Source of the DNA: Sphingomonas dokdonensis
GTDB lineage: Bacteria; Pseudomonadota; Alphaproteobacteria; Sphingomonadales; Sphingomonadaceae
NCBI RefSeq assembly: GCF_002197685.1
Contig: NZ_NBBI01000002.1
Location: 248,001-312,000, forward strand
Length of the DNA stretch: 64,000 bases
Reading direction: 5' to 3'
In this document: positions 1-8,371 of the stretch, piece after piece
Layout of the letters: each line of letters starts with the position of its first letter
Numbering within the stretch: the stretch's first letter is position 1
Translations under genes and position numbers: made by a program
Notes under the pieces: model-generated
The model's input: only the letters and a program-made list of their open reading frames with translations
Database searches by the model: none
Told to the model about the DNA's origin: nothing

Positions 1-477
1 CAAAGCCTCGGGGCAGGGCTCGCCATATTTTTCGAGCAGGTCCTTTTCGAGGCTGCCGGCGTTGACCCCGATGCGGATCGCGCAGCCGTTCGCCTTGGCG
101 GCGTTGACCACTTCGTTGACGCGGTCGGCCGAGCCGATGTTGCCCGGGTTGATGCGCAGGCACGCGGCGCCGGCGTCCGCCGCCTCGAGCGCGCGCTTGT
201 AGTGGAAATGGATGTCGGCAACGATCGGCACGCGCGAGGCGCGCACGATCTGCTTTAGCGCGGCGGTGGATTCGACGTCGGGGCAGCTGACGCGGATGAT
301 GTCGACGCCGGCATCCTCGCAGCGGCGGATCTGGTCGATCGTCGCGCGTGCGTCGTCGGTCGGCGTATTGGTCATCGTCTGGACGGTGACGGGTGCGTCG
401 CCGCCGACGGGCACGTTGCCGACCATGATCTGGCGGCTCGCGCGGCGGTGGATATCACGCCAGGGGCGTAGGGACAT
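1..477 (-). CDS. ispG: 4-hydroxy-3-methylbut-2-enyl diphosphate synthase, N-terminal part
   Basis: The gene runs off the left edge, so only the first 159 codons are present, starting from the ATG whose complement is at 475-477. The visible protein reads [12 protein letters not shown]..., then [20 protein letters not shown] and the [12 protein letters not shown] and LRINPGNIG motifs typical of IspG (GcpE). The family performs the penultimate step of the MEP isoprenoid pathway in the cytoplasm, reductively opening the cyclodiphosphate ring with a [4Fe-4S] cluster; the cluster cysteines lie beyond the edge. It is divergent from the DUF1993 gene at 548, leaving about 70 bp for both promoters. Identification is firm from the conserved TIM-barrel motifs. 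Confidence 0.95.
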   Translation of the reverse strand, partial: MSLRPWRDIHRRASRQIMVGNVPVGGDAPVTVQTMTNTPTDDARATIDQIRRCEDAGVDIIRVSCPDVESTAALKQIVRASRVPIVADIHFHYKRALEAADAGAACLRINPGNIGSADRVNEVVNAAKANGCAIRIGVNAGSLEKDLLEKYGEPCPEAL

Positions 478-547
478 GGGGGGCTTCCTATCGGCTTTGC
501 CGTCGATATAGCGTGTCGCAGTTATAAACGAAACGTGGGGCAGGACG

Positions 548-1078
548 ATGACACTTTCGCTGTACGATGCGGTAATCCCGTCGAACATCCAGATCCTGGG
601 CGCGATCGACCGCCTGCTGGACAAGGCGGAGGCGTTTGCGGCGGAAAAGGGCAGGAGCCCGGCCGAGCTGATCGACGCGCGGCTCGCGCCCGACATGCTG
701 CCGTTCGGGTATCAGGTGAAATCGGTGGCGGAGCATTCGATGGCCGCGATCGAGGGCGTGCGCGGGGGCAATTTCTCGCCCAGCATGGCGCCGTGGCCGA
801 CCGACTTCGCCGGCCTGCACGAGCGGATCCGCGGCGCGATCGCGGCGTTGGAGGGGATCGACCGGGCCGAGTTCGACGCGCTGGCCGACAAGGACACGCA
901 ATTCTCGATGGGCGAGATGCGGATGCCGTTCACCGGCGGGCAGTTCCTGCTCTCCTTCTCGCAGCCCAATTTCTATTTCCACGCCACCACCGCCTACGGG
1001 ATCCTGCGCGCGCAGGGCATGAAGATCGGGAAGCGGGATTTCCTTGGCGCGCTGCGGATGAAGCGGGCGGCGGCGTAA
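548..1078 (+). CDS. DUF1993 family protein
   Basis: This 176-residue protein starts [30 protein letters not shown] and carries [27 protein letters not shown] near residue 140. Both match the DUF1993 family, helical-bundle proteins related to the DinB-like fold. No biochemical role is established for the family. The ATG at 548 follows a purine-rich GGCAGGA a few bases upstream. No signal peptide or membrane segment is visible, so a cytoplasmic protein is likely. It is divergent from ispG and lies just ahead of the acyltransferase pair on the same strand, with no obvious functional link. Confidence 0.8.
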   Translation: MTLSLYDAVIPSNIQILGAIDRLLDKAEAFAAEKGRSPAELIDARLAPDMLPFGYQVKSVAEHSMAAIEGVRGGNFSPSMAPWPTDFAGLHERIRGAIAALEGIDRAEFDALADKDTQFSMGEMRMPFTGGQFLLSFSQPNFYFHATTAYGILRAQGMKIGKRDFLGALRMKRAAA

Positions 1079-1123
1079 GCCGGCAACCTTTCGTTACGGA
1101 TGATGCTGCTATAGCGGCGGGCA

Positions 1124-2287
1124 ATGGACAGGTCCGTGCCCGCCATGCGTCATTATGGGCTTGATTGGCTGCGGATCGGCGCGTTCGCGCTGCTGATCGT
1201 CTATCATGTGGCGATGGTGTTCGCGCCGTGGCCATGGGTGGTGAAATGGCCGCAGACCTTTCCGGCGCTGATCGTGCCGATGGCGCTGCTGACGCCGTGG
1301 CGCATTCTCCTCCTGTTCGTCGTGTCGGGCTTTGCCACGCGCCGGCTGCTCGCGCGGATGCCGTCGCTTGGCGAATTCGCGCATCAGCGCAGCCTGCGAC
1401 TCCTGGTGCCGCTCGCCTTTGCCATGCTGGTGCTGCTGCCGCCCGAATTGTGGGTGCGCGTGCGGCTGGCGGGCGACCCGGACGGGCTCGCGGCCTATTG
1501 GCTGGGCGATTACTGGAGCCCGATCGTCCATTACGGACGCAGCTTCCCGACCTGGGAGCATATGTGGTTCGTCGTCTACCTGTGGGCGTATACCATGGTG
1601 CTCGCGGCGCTGCTGAAGGCCGGTGGCGCGGGCTGGATCGATCGCGCGGCGGCATGGCTGTCGGTGGGGCATCGGATCGTCTGGCTGCCGATCCTGGTGC
1701 TGGCGGGCGCGAAGATCGCGCTGATGTTCGTGGTGCCCGAAACGCAGGGGCTGTTCACCGACTGGTCGGGCCATGCGGTGAACCTGCCGCTGTTCCTGTT
1801 CGGCTTTGCGCTGGGCGGCGCGCCGGCCTTGTGGCGGGGAATAGCACGCCATTGGCGCGGCGCGGCGATGATCGCAGCGGCGAGCGCGCTTGTCGTGACC
1901 TGGGTGGAACTGCACTACCAGGGCGCCGCCGTTCCCGGCCATGCGATGATGGCGGCGGACCGCGCGGCGCGGCTGGCGATGGCGTGGGGCGTGATCGTTT
2001 CGCTGCTGCGGCTGGCGGATACGGTGCTCAACCGCGATCACCGGCTGCGCGCGTCGCTCGCCGAAGCGGTGTTCCCGGCGTACATCGTCCATCATCCGGT
2101 GCTGGTGGTGCTGGCCTGGGCAGCGCCGGCGGCGGGTCTGAGGGCAGGGGCCGGATTCGTGTTCCTGCTGAGCGCGACGGTCGCGGCCTGCGCTGCCTGT
2201 TACCTGATCGGGCGCGACATCGCCTGGCTGCGCCCGCTGATCGGCCTGGCGCCCGCGCGACCCGCGCCGGTGCGGCAACTGGCGTAG
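1124..2287 (+). CDS. Acyltransferase family 3 membrane protein (copy 1)
   Basis: A 387-residue multi-pass membrane protein of the acyltransferase-3/OpgC-like family, which moves acyl groups onto extracytoplasmic glycans or glucans. The hallmark first helix is LDWLRIGAFALLIVYHVAMVF, with the family histidine in the YHV context, followed by about nine more hydrophobic helices and a late EAVFPAYIVHHPVLVVL segment. An in-frame ATG at 1145 gives MRHYGLDWLRIG, which aligns better with the start of the next gene, so the true start may be 1145. The adjacent paralogue at 2324 shows a tandem duplication. The substrate cannot be read from sequence. Confidence 0.82.
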   Translation: MDRSVPAMRHYGLDWLRIGAFALLIVYHVAMVFAPWPWVVKWPQTFPALIVPMALLTPWRILLLFVVSGFATRRLLARMPSLGEFAHQRSLRLLVPLAFAMLVLLPPELWVRVRLAGDPDGLAAYWLGDYWSPIVHYGRSFPTWEHMWFVVYLWAYTMVLAALLKAGGAGWIDRAAAWLSVGHRIVWLPILVLAGAKIALMFVVPETQGLFTDWSGHAVNLPLFLFGFALGGAPALWRGIARHWRGAAMIAAASALVVTWVELHYQGAAVPGHAMMAADRAARLAMAWGVIVSLLRLADTVLNRDHRLRASLAEAVFPAYIVHHPVLVVLAWAAPAAGLRAGAGFVFLLSATVAACAACYLIGRDIAWLRPLIGLAPARPAPVRQLA

Positions 2288-2323
2288 CCGTATCTCCCCG
2301 GGCGGGTATCTGCTAGGCGCGCA

Positions 2324-3496
2324 GTGATGCAGCGGCACTTTGGCCTCGACTGGCTTCGCATCGGAGCCTTCGCGATCCTGATCCTCTACCATATCGGCAT
2401 GGTGTTCGTGCCGTGGGGGTTTCACGCGAAGCTCGCCGCCGAGCAATGGGTGACGGTGCCGATGATGCTGTCGAACCCGTGGCGGCTGTCGCTGCTGTTC
2501 CTCGTCTCTGGCTACGCCAGCCGCGCGCTGTTCGTGCGCCACACGGGGCCGTGGCCGTTCATCCGCAACCGCACCGCGCGGCTGCTGATTCCGCTCGTCT
2601 TCGGCATGGCGGTGATCGTGCCGCCGCAATCCTGGGTCGAGCTGGTGACGCAGCACGGCTATGCGCGCGGCTTTCCGGCATTCTGGACGAGCGACTATTT
2701 CGCCTTTGCGCGGCTGGACGGCATCTTCCTGCCGACGTGGAACCACCTGTGGTTCGTCGCCTATCTGTGGGTTTACACATTGCTGTTCACCGTCGTTCTG
2801 ACGGTGACGCCGCGGGGTGTGAAGGCCGCGGCGCAGCGGCTGTTCGATCGGCTGTTCGGCGGGGTGGGCGCGCTGATCCTGCCGATGGCGTGGCTGATGC
2901 TGGTGAGCGGGGTGCTGTTCCCCGGTGCGCGCGAGACGCATGAGATGTGGGGCGACTGGGTGGCGCACGCCTCCTATTTCCCGATGGTCGTGCTGGGCTA
3001 CGCGATGGCCGGCAGCGAGCGGATGATCGCGACCTTTGCGCGCTGGTGGAAGGTGACGGCGCTCGCCGCGCTGCTGGCGTTCCTCACCGTCGCGACGATC
3101 CAGATCGTCTTTGCCGGCTATCGCGTGACGCCGCGGCCGTTCGGCACGATCTTCAGCCTGGCGCGCGGGGTGCAGGGATGGATGACGATCGCGGCGCTGA
3201 TCGGCGTGGCGGAGACGTTCTGGAACCGCGACCATCGCTGGCGCCCGATGCTGACCGAGGCGGTGTTTCCGTTCTACATCATCCACCAGACGATCATCGT
3301 GGTGGTGGCGTACTGGCTGCTGCTCGCGCGCCTGCCGCTGGTGCTCGACTTCATCATCCTGGTGGTGGCGACGGTGGCGGGCTGCTGGGCCTTCTACCTC
3401 GGCGGGCGGCGGGTGGCGTGGCTGCGCCCGCTGATCGGCCTGCGGCTCCATCGCAAGCGCGCCGACATTCCCGATTCCCGCCCCGCGATTGTTTGA
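2324..3496 (+). CDS. Acyltransferase family 3 membrane protein (copy 2)
   Basis: A 390-residue paralogue of the preceding gene, beginning M(M)QRHFGLDWLRIGAFAILIL, with the same YHIGMVF first helix and a closing EAVFPFYIIHQTIIVVV and RRVAWLRPLIGL tail. Like copy 1 it should be an inner-membrane acyltransferase of the OpgC/acyltransferase-3 group. ATGs at 2324 and 2327 are both usable. Only 36 bp separate the two genes, so they are probably co-transcribed. The paralogues have clearly diverged, which suggests related but distinct acceptors or donors rather than a recent duplication. Confidence 0.82.
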   Translation: MMQRHFGLDWLRIGAFAILILYHIGMVFVPWGFHAKLAAEQWVTVPMMLSNPWRLSLLFLVSGYASRALFVRHTGPWPFIRNRTARLLIPLVFGMAVIVPPQSWVELVTQHGYARGFPAFWTSDYFAFARLDGIFLPTWNHLWFVAYLWVYTLLFTVVLTVTPRGVKAAAQRLFDRLFGGVGALILPMAWLMLVSGVLFPGARETHEMWGDWVAHASYFPMVVLGYAMAGSERMIATFARWWKVTALAALLAFLTVATIQIVFAGYRVTPRPFGTIFSLARGVQGWMTIAALIGVAETFWNRDHRWRPMLTEAVFPFYIIHQTIIVVVAYWLLLARLPLVLDFIILVVATVAGCWAFYLGGRRVAWLRPLIGLRLHRKRADIPDSRPAIV

Positions 3497-3512
3497 ACCT
3501 AAAAGGATTATC

Positions 3513-4496
3513 ATGCGCCTGATCCTGCCATTGCTCGCCGCCCTTCTCGCCACACCCGCGGTCGCGCAGGAGACACCGCGCTGGTCGCTCGCGATCCATG
3601 GCGGGGCGGGGGTGATCGAGCGCGACAAGCTGTCGCCCGAGCAGGACAAGGCGATCCGCGCGGCGCTGAACCAGGCGCTGAAGGCGGGGTCGGCGGTGCT
3701 GGAGAAGGGCGGCAGCGCGATGGATGCCGTCGAGGCGACGATCCACGTGCTGGAGGACGATCCGCATTTCAACGCCGGGCGCGGCGCGGTCTTCACCTGG
3801 GAGGGGCGCAACGAGATGGACGCAGCGATAATGGACGGGCGCACCCGCGCGGCGGGCGCCGTCGCTGGCGTCACCGCGACGCGCCATCCGGTGAGCCTGG
3901 CGCGCGCGGTGATGGAGAAGAGCGATCATGTGTTCCTCGCCGGGACCGGGGCCGATGCGTTCTCGCGCGAACAGAAGCTGGAACAGGCGGACGCGAGCTG
4001 GTTCGCGACGCCCGAGCGGCGGCAGCAGCTGGAGACGCTAAAGGCCAAGAAGCTGTCGGCGATCGACGTGGACCACAAATACGGCACCGTCGGCGCGGTG
4101 GCGCGCGATGCGAACGGCCATGTCTCGGCGGCGACCTCCACCGGGGGCATTACGGGCAAGCGCTGGGGCCGGATCGGCGACGCGCCCGTAATCGGCGCGG
4201 GCACCTATGCCGACGATCGCGCCTGCGCGGTTTCAGCCACCGGATCGGGCGAATATTTCATCCGCGAGGGCGTGGCGCACGAGATCTGCGCGCGCATCCG
4301 CTTCAAGGGCGAGAGCCCGCAGGTCGCGGCCGACACGGTGATGGCGGAGGTTGGCGCGATGGGCGGCGACGGCGGGGTGATCGTCAACACGCCGTCGGGC
4401 GCGACCGCCTGGAGCTACAACACGCCGGGCATGTACCGCGGGCGGGTGAGCGCCGGCAGCGCGCCAACCGTGGCGATCTATCGCGACGAGCCGTAA
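3513..4496 (+). CDS. iaaA: Secreted isoaspartyl peptidase / plant-type L-asparaginase
   Basis: This is an Ntn-hydrolase of the asparaginase-2 family, which cleaves isoaspartyl dipeptides and asparagine after autocleavage into two subunits. The ATG at 3513 follows AAAAGGA and gives a clean signal peptide (MRLILPLLAALLATPAVAQ), so I prefer it to the in-frame TTG at 3489. Family motifs are SLAIHGGAG near residue 26, FNAGRGAVFT near 87 and the autocleavage site HKYGTVGAVA, whose Thr192 is the expected nucleophile; STGGITGKRWGRIGD follows. The signal peptide places it in the periplasm. It begins just after the acyltransferase stop, but a functional link is not evident. Confidence 0.9.
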   Translation: MRLILPLLAALLATPAVAQETPRWSLAIHGGAGVIERDKLSPEQDKAIRAALNQALKAGSAVLEKGGSAMDAVEATIHVLEDDPHFNAGRGAVFTWEGRNEMDAAIMDGRTRAAGAVAGVTATRHPVSLARAVMEKSDHVFLAGTGADAFSREQKLEQADASWFATPERRQQLETLKAKKLSAIDVDHKYGTVGAVARDANGHVSAATSTGGITGKRWGRIGDAPVIGAGTYADDRACAVSATGSGEYFIREGVAHEICARIRFKGESPQVAADTVMAEVGAMGGDGGVIVNTPSGATAWSYNTPGMYRGRVSAGSAPTVAIYRDEP

Positions 4497-4497
4497 G

Positions 4498-5028
4498 GTG
4501 GCGGTGGGCAAGCACATCGCCCTGCTGCGCGGGATCAACGTCGGCGGGCATCGCCGCGTGCCGATGGCCGAGCTGCGCGCGCTGGCGACGGGGGCCGGCT
4601 ATGGCGAGGTGCGCACCCATCTGGCGAGCGGCAATCTGGTGCTCGCCAGCGATCAGCCGCCGGAGGCGGTGGAGCAGGCGCTCGAGCGGCTGATCGCCGA
4701 GCGTTTCGGCTTTGCGGTCGACGTGGTGGTGCGATCGGCGGCGCAGTGGCGCGGCTATCTCGACGCCAATCCCTTCGTGGAAGAGAGCGAGCGTGCGCCC
4801 AATCTGGTGATGCTGTGCATCGGCAAGCAGCCGGCGAGTGATGCGCACGTGAGCGCGCTGCAGGCGCGCGCCGGCGAGAACGAGCGGGTGGTGCAGCAGG
4901 GCGAGGCGCTTTGGCTGTATTTCGGGGACGGGGCGGGGCGATCGAAGATGGCGGTCGGCCCGGCGACTGGCATCTGGACCGCGCGCAACGTGCGCACGGT
5001 GCGCAGCCTGGCGGAGATGGTGGCTTAG
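4498..5028 (+). CDS. DUF1697 family protein
   Basis: A 176-residue cytoplasmic protein opening KHIALLRGINVGGHRRVPMAELRALA, with LASGNLVLAS and a C-terminal TGIWTARNVRTVRSLAEM. This is the complete pattern of the DUF1697 family, whose function is unknown. The start is a GTG directly after the TAA of the asparaginase gene with one base between them, so the two are probably translationally coupled. No motif points to catalysis. The downstream boundary is followed by an inverted REP-like pair that may end transcription from both sides. Confidence 0.82.
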   Translation: MAVGKHIALLRGINVGGHRRVPMAELRALATGAGYGEVRTHLASGNLVLASDQPPEAVEQALERLIAERFGFAVDVVVRSAAQWRGYLDANPFVEESERAPNLVMLCIGKQPASDAHVSALQARAGENERVVQQGEALWLYFGDGAGRSKMAVGPATGIWTARNVRTVRSLAEMVA

Positions 5029-5098
5029 GAGCCGACCTAGGCCGGTTGAAGCTTCTTTTGGCCGAGATCAACGGCGGGGCCGCTGCGACACTCACGCC

Positions 5099-5191
5099 GT
5101 CATGCCGGGCTGGTCCCGGCATCCACCGCGCCGCACGCTCTAAGCTGTTGATCGAGCGGAACAGTGGATCCCGGCACAAGGCCGGGATGAC
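5099..5191. repeat. REP/BIME-like inverted repeat pair
   Basis: Two 28-nt elements lie head to head at 5099-5126 and 5164-5191, each containing its own CCGGG/CCCGG hairpin and reading GTCATSCCGGS...GGMATCCAC outward. A second pair of the same family sits at 20926-21018. The pair occupies the gap between the convergent DUF1697 and hlyD-like genes and could form a bidirectional terminator-like cruciform. Confidence 0.75.
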
Positions 5192-5251
5192 GAAAGTCAT
5201 GGGGCCAAGCCGCGCTGCACTAGCCCTATGGCCGGGCGGCGCGGCGCAGCG

Positions 5252-6640
5252 TCATTCGCGGAAGGCGCGTTCGGACAGGCGGGTGATCGGCGTCAGGATG
5301 TATTGCATCACCGTGCGCGGATCGCCGAGCAGGTTGATCTCCGCCGTCATGCCGGTGCCGATCGGCAGCAGCTTGCCCGTGCGGCGATCGAGCAGCCCCT
5401 TAGTGTCGGTGCGCACGAAGACGTTGTAATAGCTCATCTGCGCGCGTTCATCGACGATCGCATCGGGCGAGATCGACTCCACCTTGCCGTCGATCCAGCC
5501 GTAGATCGAGCTGTCATAGGCGGTGATGTTGATGCGGGCGTGCTGGCCGGTGCGCACGCGGGCGATGTCCTCCGGCCGGATGCGCGCCTCGACCAGCAGG
5601 GTGTCGCGCGACGGCGAGATTTCGGCGATCGGTGCGCCCGGCGAGATCGCCGCGCCGACGGTGGTCACCAGCACGCGGTTGATGCGGCCGGCGAGCGGCG
5701 CGCGCACAATAGTGCGCTCCACCCGTGCGGCGAGCGCGGGGAGGGTGGAGGCGCGGGCGGCGAGATCCGCCTGCGCCTTGGCCAGTTCGTCCGCGGCCCG
5801 CGCGCGCCAGTCCTGGCGAGCCTGCGCGAGGCTCGCATTGGCTTCGGTGACGCCCGCCTGCGCGCGCGCGAGCGAAGCACTGGCCTGCGCGGCCTCGCTG
5901 GCGGCGACGCTGGCGGCGCTTTCCGATTGGGTGAGCGACAGGCGCGGCTCGATGCCCTTCTCCACCAGGGGGCGCATGGTGGCGAGCTCGGCCGCGCGCG
6001 CCTCGCGGGCGCTCTGCCGGGCGCTCAGCGCGGATTGCGCCTCGGCCACGGCGCGGTTCGCCTGCACGCCGCGGGCGCCATAGGAGCCGGTGATGCCGGC
6101 GAGTTCCTGCATGCGCGCGGCGTGCAGCGCCTTCTCGATCTCGATCTGCTCGGCCACCGCGGCGTTGGTGGCGGCCGGATAGACCGGCTCGCGGCCGAGC
6201 ACCTCGGCCTTCAGCCGCGCGATCTTCACCTGCAGCGCGGCGGTCTGCGCCTCGCCCGAACCGAGCTCGCCGCCCGTCGCAGTCGGATCGAGCCGGACCA
6301 GAGGCTGGCCGGCGTTCACCATCTGCCCGGTGCGCACCAGGATTTCCTGCACCACGCCGCCTTCGAGATTGGAGACGGTCTGCAATTGCGAGCTGGCGAT
6401 GACCCGGCCCGAGCCGCGCACGGTGCGGTCAAGCGTCGCCCAAGACGCCCAGACGACGAAGATCACGAAAAAGGCGAGGATCGACCACAGCAGCAGGTTC
6501 GACGCCTGGCGCGGTTTGATCCGCTCGGCGATCTCCTCCAGCCGGGTCTGCTCGCCGGGCACCGGCGGGCTGGTGAGCGGCGTGGCGGTGGCGGCAGCAG
6601 CAGCGGGCTGGGGGACGGGGGTGGTGGAAAGCTCGGACAT
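5252..6640 (-). CDS. Type I secretion periplasmic adaptor (HlyD family)
   Basis: The 462-residue membrane-fusion protein of a type I secretion system. A Pro/Ala-rich cytoplasmic tail is followed by one membrane helix at about residues 49-70 (LLLWSILAFFVIFVVWASW), then a lipoyl half-motif (SNLEGGVVQEILVRTGQMVNAGQPL), a long Ala-rich coiled coil, and the HlyD C-terminal barrel with TVGAAISPGAPIAEI. It should bridge the ABC exporter upstream to the outer-membrane TolC-like protein. Its start lies 3 bp after the exporter stop, so the three genes form one operon in the order tolC-like, ABC, hlyD-like. Confidence 0.93.
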   Translation of the reverse strand: MSELSTTPVPQPAAAAATATPLTSPPVPGEQTRLEEIAERIKPRQASNLLLWSILAFFVIFVVWASWATLDRTVRGSGRVIASSQLQTVSNLEGGVVQEILVRTGQMVNAGQPLVRLDPTATGGELGSGEAQTAALQVKIARLKAEVLGREPVYPAATNAAVAEQIEIEKALHAARMQELAGITGSYGARGVQANRAVAEAQSALSARQSAREARAAELATMRPLVEKGIEPRLSLTQSESAASVAASEAAQASASLARAQAGVTEANASLAQARQDWRARAADELAKAQADLAARASTLPALAARVERTIVRAPLAGRINRVLVTTVGAAISPGAPIAEISPSRDTLLVEARIRPEDIARVRTGQHARINITAYDSSIYGWIDGKVESISPDAIVDERAQMSYYNVFVRTDTKGLLDRRTGKLLPIGTGMTAEINLLGDPRTVMQYILTPITRLSERAFRE

Positions 6641-6643
6641 GGA

Positions 6644-8371
6644 TCAGGCCACCTTTGGCCGGGTGAGTTGCTGCATAACCTTGTCGCGCGGGCCATCCAT
6701 CGCGATCTGGCCGCGCTCCATCACGATGATGCGCTGGACGAGCTGAAGCAAGGGCGGGCGGTGCGTGACGAGCACCATGGTGCGCCCCTGCACCTCGCTT
6801 TGCAGCCGCTCGATCAGCGCCTGTTCGGTCTGCGTGTCCATACTGGCGGAGGGTTCGTCGAAGATCAGCATCGGCGGCTTGCCGGCGAGCGCGCGGGCGA
6901 TCGCGATCGACTGGCGCTGGCCGCCCGAGAGCCCCTCGCCGCGATCGGCGAGCTTGAGGTCGTAGCCGTTGGCGATCTGACCCATGAACTGGTGCGTGCC
7001 GGACAGGGTGGCGGCGCGCAGCATCTCGGTATCGTCGATGCCGGGGCGGCCGAGCATGATGTTCTCGCGCACGCTGCCGGTCATCAGCACGCTGTCCTGC
7101 ATCGCCACGCCCATCTGTGCGCGCAGCGTGGCGGGATCGAGCTGGCGCAGGTCGGTGCCGTCGATCATCACCAGGCCGTCGGCCGGCGGATAGAGGCCGA
7201 GGATCAGGCGGGTGACCGTGGACTTGCCCGAGCCGACCCGGCCGAGCAGCGCCACGCGCTCGCCCGGCTCGATGCTGAACGACACGCTTTGCAGCGCCGG
7301 CTCCGACGCGCCGGGATAGCGGAAGCTGACGTTGCGGAACTCGATCTTGCCGTTGAGCGCGGCGATCTGCAGCGGCTCGCCCGCCGGCCCTTCGCTCGGC
7401 TGCTCCATCATGGCGTTGATCTGGCGATAGGCGGTGCGCGTGGCGGACAGGCGGCCGAGCAACTGCGAGATCGTCGCCAACGGCGCGATCGCGCGGCCGG
7501 CCAGCAGCGAGCAGGCGATGAGGCCGCCCGAGGTCAGCTCGCGCGCCGCGATCAGGTTCACGCCGACGATCACCACCCCGGCATAGCTGATCGTGCTGGC
7601 CGAGCCGGCGACGGTGATCGCGATGCTGGAGATCAGCCGCTGGCGCAGCGAGGATTCGGATTGCTGGCGCACCGCGCTCAGCCAGCGGCGCGTGAGCATC
7701 GGGCCGGCGCCCGACGCCTTTACCGTTTCCATCCCGCCGATCGTTTCCACCAGCACCGACTGCTTCGACAGCCCTTCGCGCAGCGTGCGCGCGGTGAGCC
7801 GTTCCAGCGCCGGATTGCTCGCCCAGGCGGTGAGCAGCACGACCGGGATGATGACCAGAAGGACGATCACCACCTTGCCGCCGATCGCCCAGATCACCGC
7901 CACCGTCAGGATCAGGAACGGCAGGTCGACCAGCGCGGACATGGTGGCTGAGGCGAAGAAATCGCGCAGGGCCTCCAGCTCTCGCATCAGGCCGGCCAGC
8001 GCGCCGGTCGAACCCTTTTTGTGATCGAGCCGGATCGCCAGCAGCTTGCGGAACACCCGGTCGCCGACCTGAAGGTCGATGTCGGCGCCGGCGATGTCGA
8101 CGAAATACGACCGCAGCATCTTCAGCACGAAATCGAAGACGATGACGATGCCGAAGCCGATCGACAGCGCGACGAGGCTGGACATGGCATTGTTGGGGAT
8201 CACGCGGTCATAGACGACCATCGAGAACAGCGACGTCACCAGCGCGAAGATGTTGATCAGCACCGCGGCGGCCGCGACCTTGATATAGGTCTGCTTGTTC
8301 TCGAGCATCGGCTCGAGCAGCCAGGGCGCAAAACGCTTCTTGGGATCGGGGACGAGCGTATGGTCGCTCAT
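6644..8371 (-). CDS. Type I secretion ABC permease/ATPase
   Basis: A 575-residue half-transporter with an N-terminal six-helix ABC membrane domain and a C-terminal ATPase. The ATPase shows Walker A GRVGSGKST (about residue 377), the signature LSGGQRQS, Walker B MLIFDEPSASMD and the H-loop histidine in LVTHR. The chosen start MSDHTLVPDPKKRF overlaps the upstream stop by ATGA; in-frame codons further upstream lie inside the preceding gene and have no family support. There is no C39 peptidase domain, so the substrate is probably an RTX-like or adhesin protein with a C-terminal signal. No such protein is encoded nearby. Confidence 0.93.
   Translation of the reverse strand: MSDHTLVPDPKKRFAPWLLEPMLENKQTYIKVAAAAVLINIFALVTSLFSMVVYDRVIPNNAMSSLVALSIGFGIVIVFDFVLKMLRSYFVDIAGADIDLQVGDRVFRKLLAIRLDHKKGSTGALAGLMRELEALRDFFASATMSALVDLPFLILTVAVIWAIGGKVVIVLLVIIPVVLLTAWASNPALERLTARTLREGLSKQSVLVETIGGMETVKASGAGPMLTRRWLSAVRQQSESSLRQRLISSIAITVAGSASTISYAGVVIVGVNLIAARELTSGGLIACSLLAGRAIAPLATISQLLGRLSATRTAYRQINAMMEQPSEGPAGEPLQIAALNGKIEFRNVSFRYPGASEPALQSVSFSIEPGERVALLGRVGSGKSTVTRLILGLYPPADGLVMIDGTDLRQLDPATLRAQMGVAMQDSVLMTGSVRENIMLGRPGIDDTEMLRAATLSGTHQFMGQIANGYDLKLADRGEGLSGGQRQSIAIARALAGKPPMLIFDEPSASMDTQTEQALIERLQSEVQGRTMVLVTHRPPLLQLVQRIIVMERGQIAMDGPRDKVMQQLTRPKVA

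Noticed and set aside
1109..3874. A 921-codon minus-strand open frame opposite the acyltransferase pair
   Set aside because: His/Arg/Gln-rich shadow of two recognisable membrane proteins; no start signal.
5228..7951. A 907-codon plus-strand open frame opposite the type I secretion genes
   Set aside because: It is antisense to clear hlyD and ABC genes and has the composition of a shadow frame.
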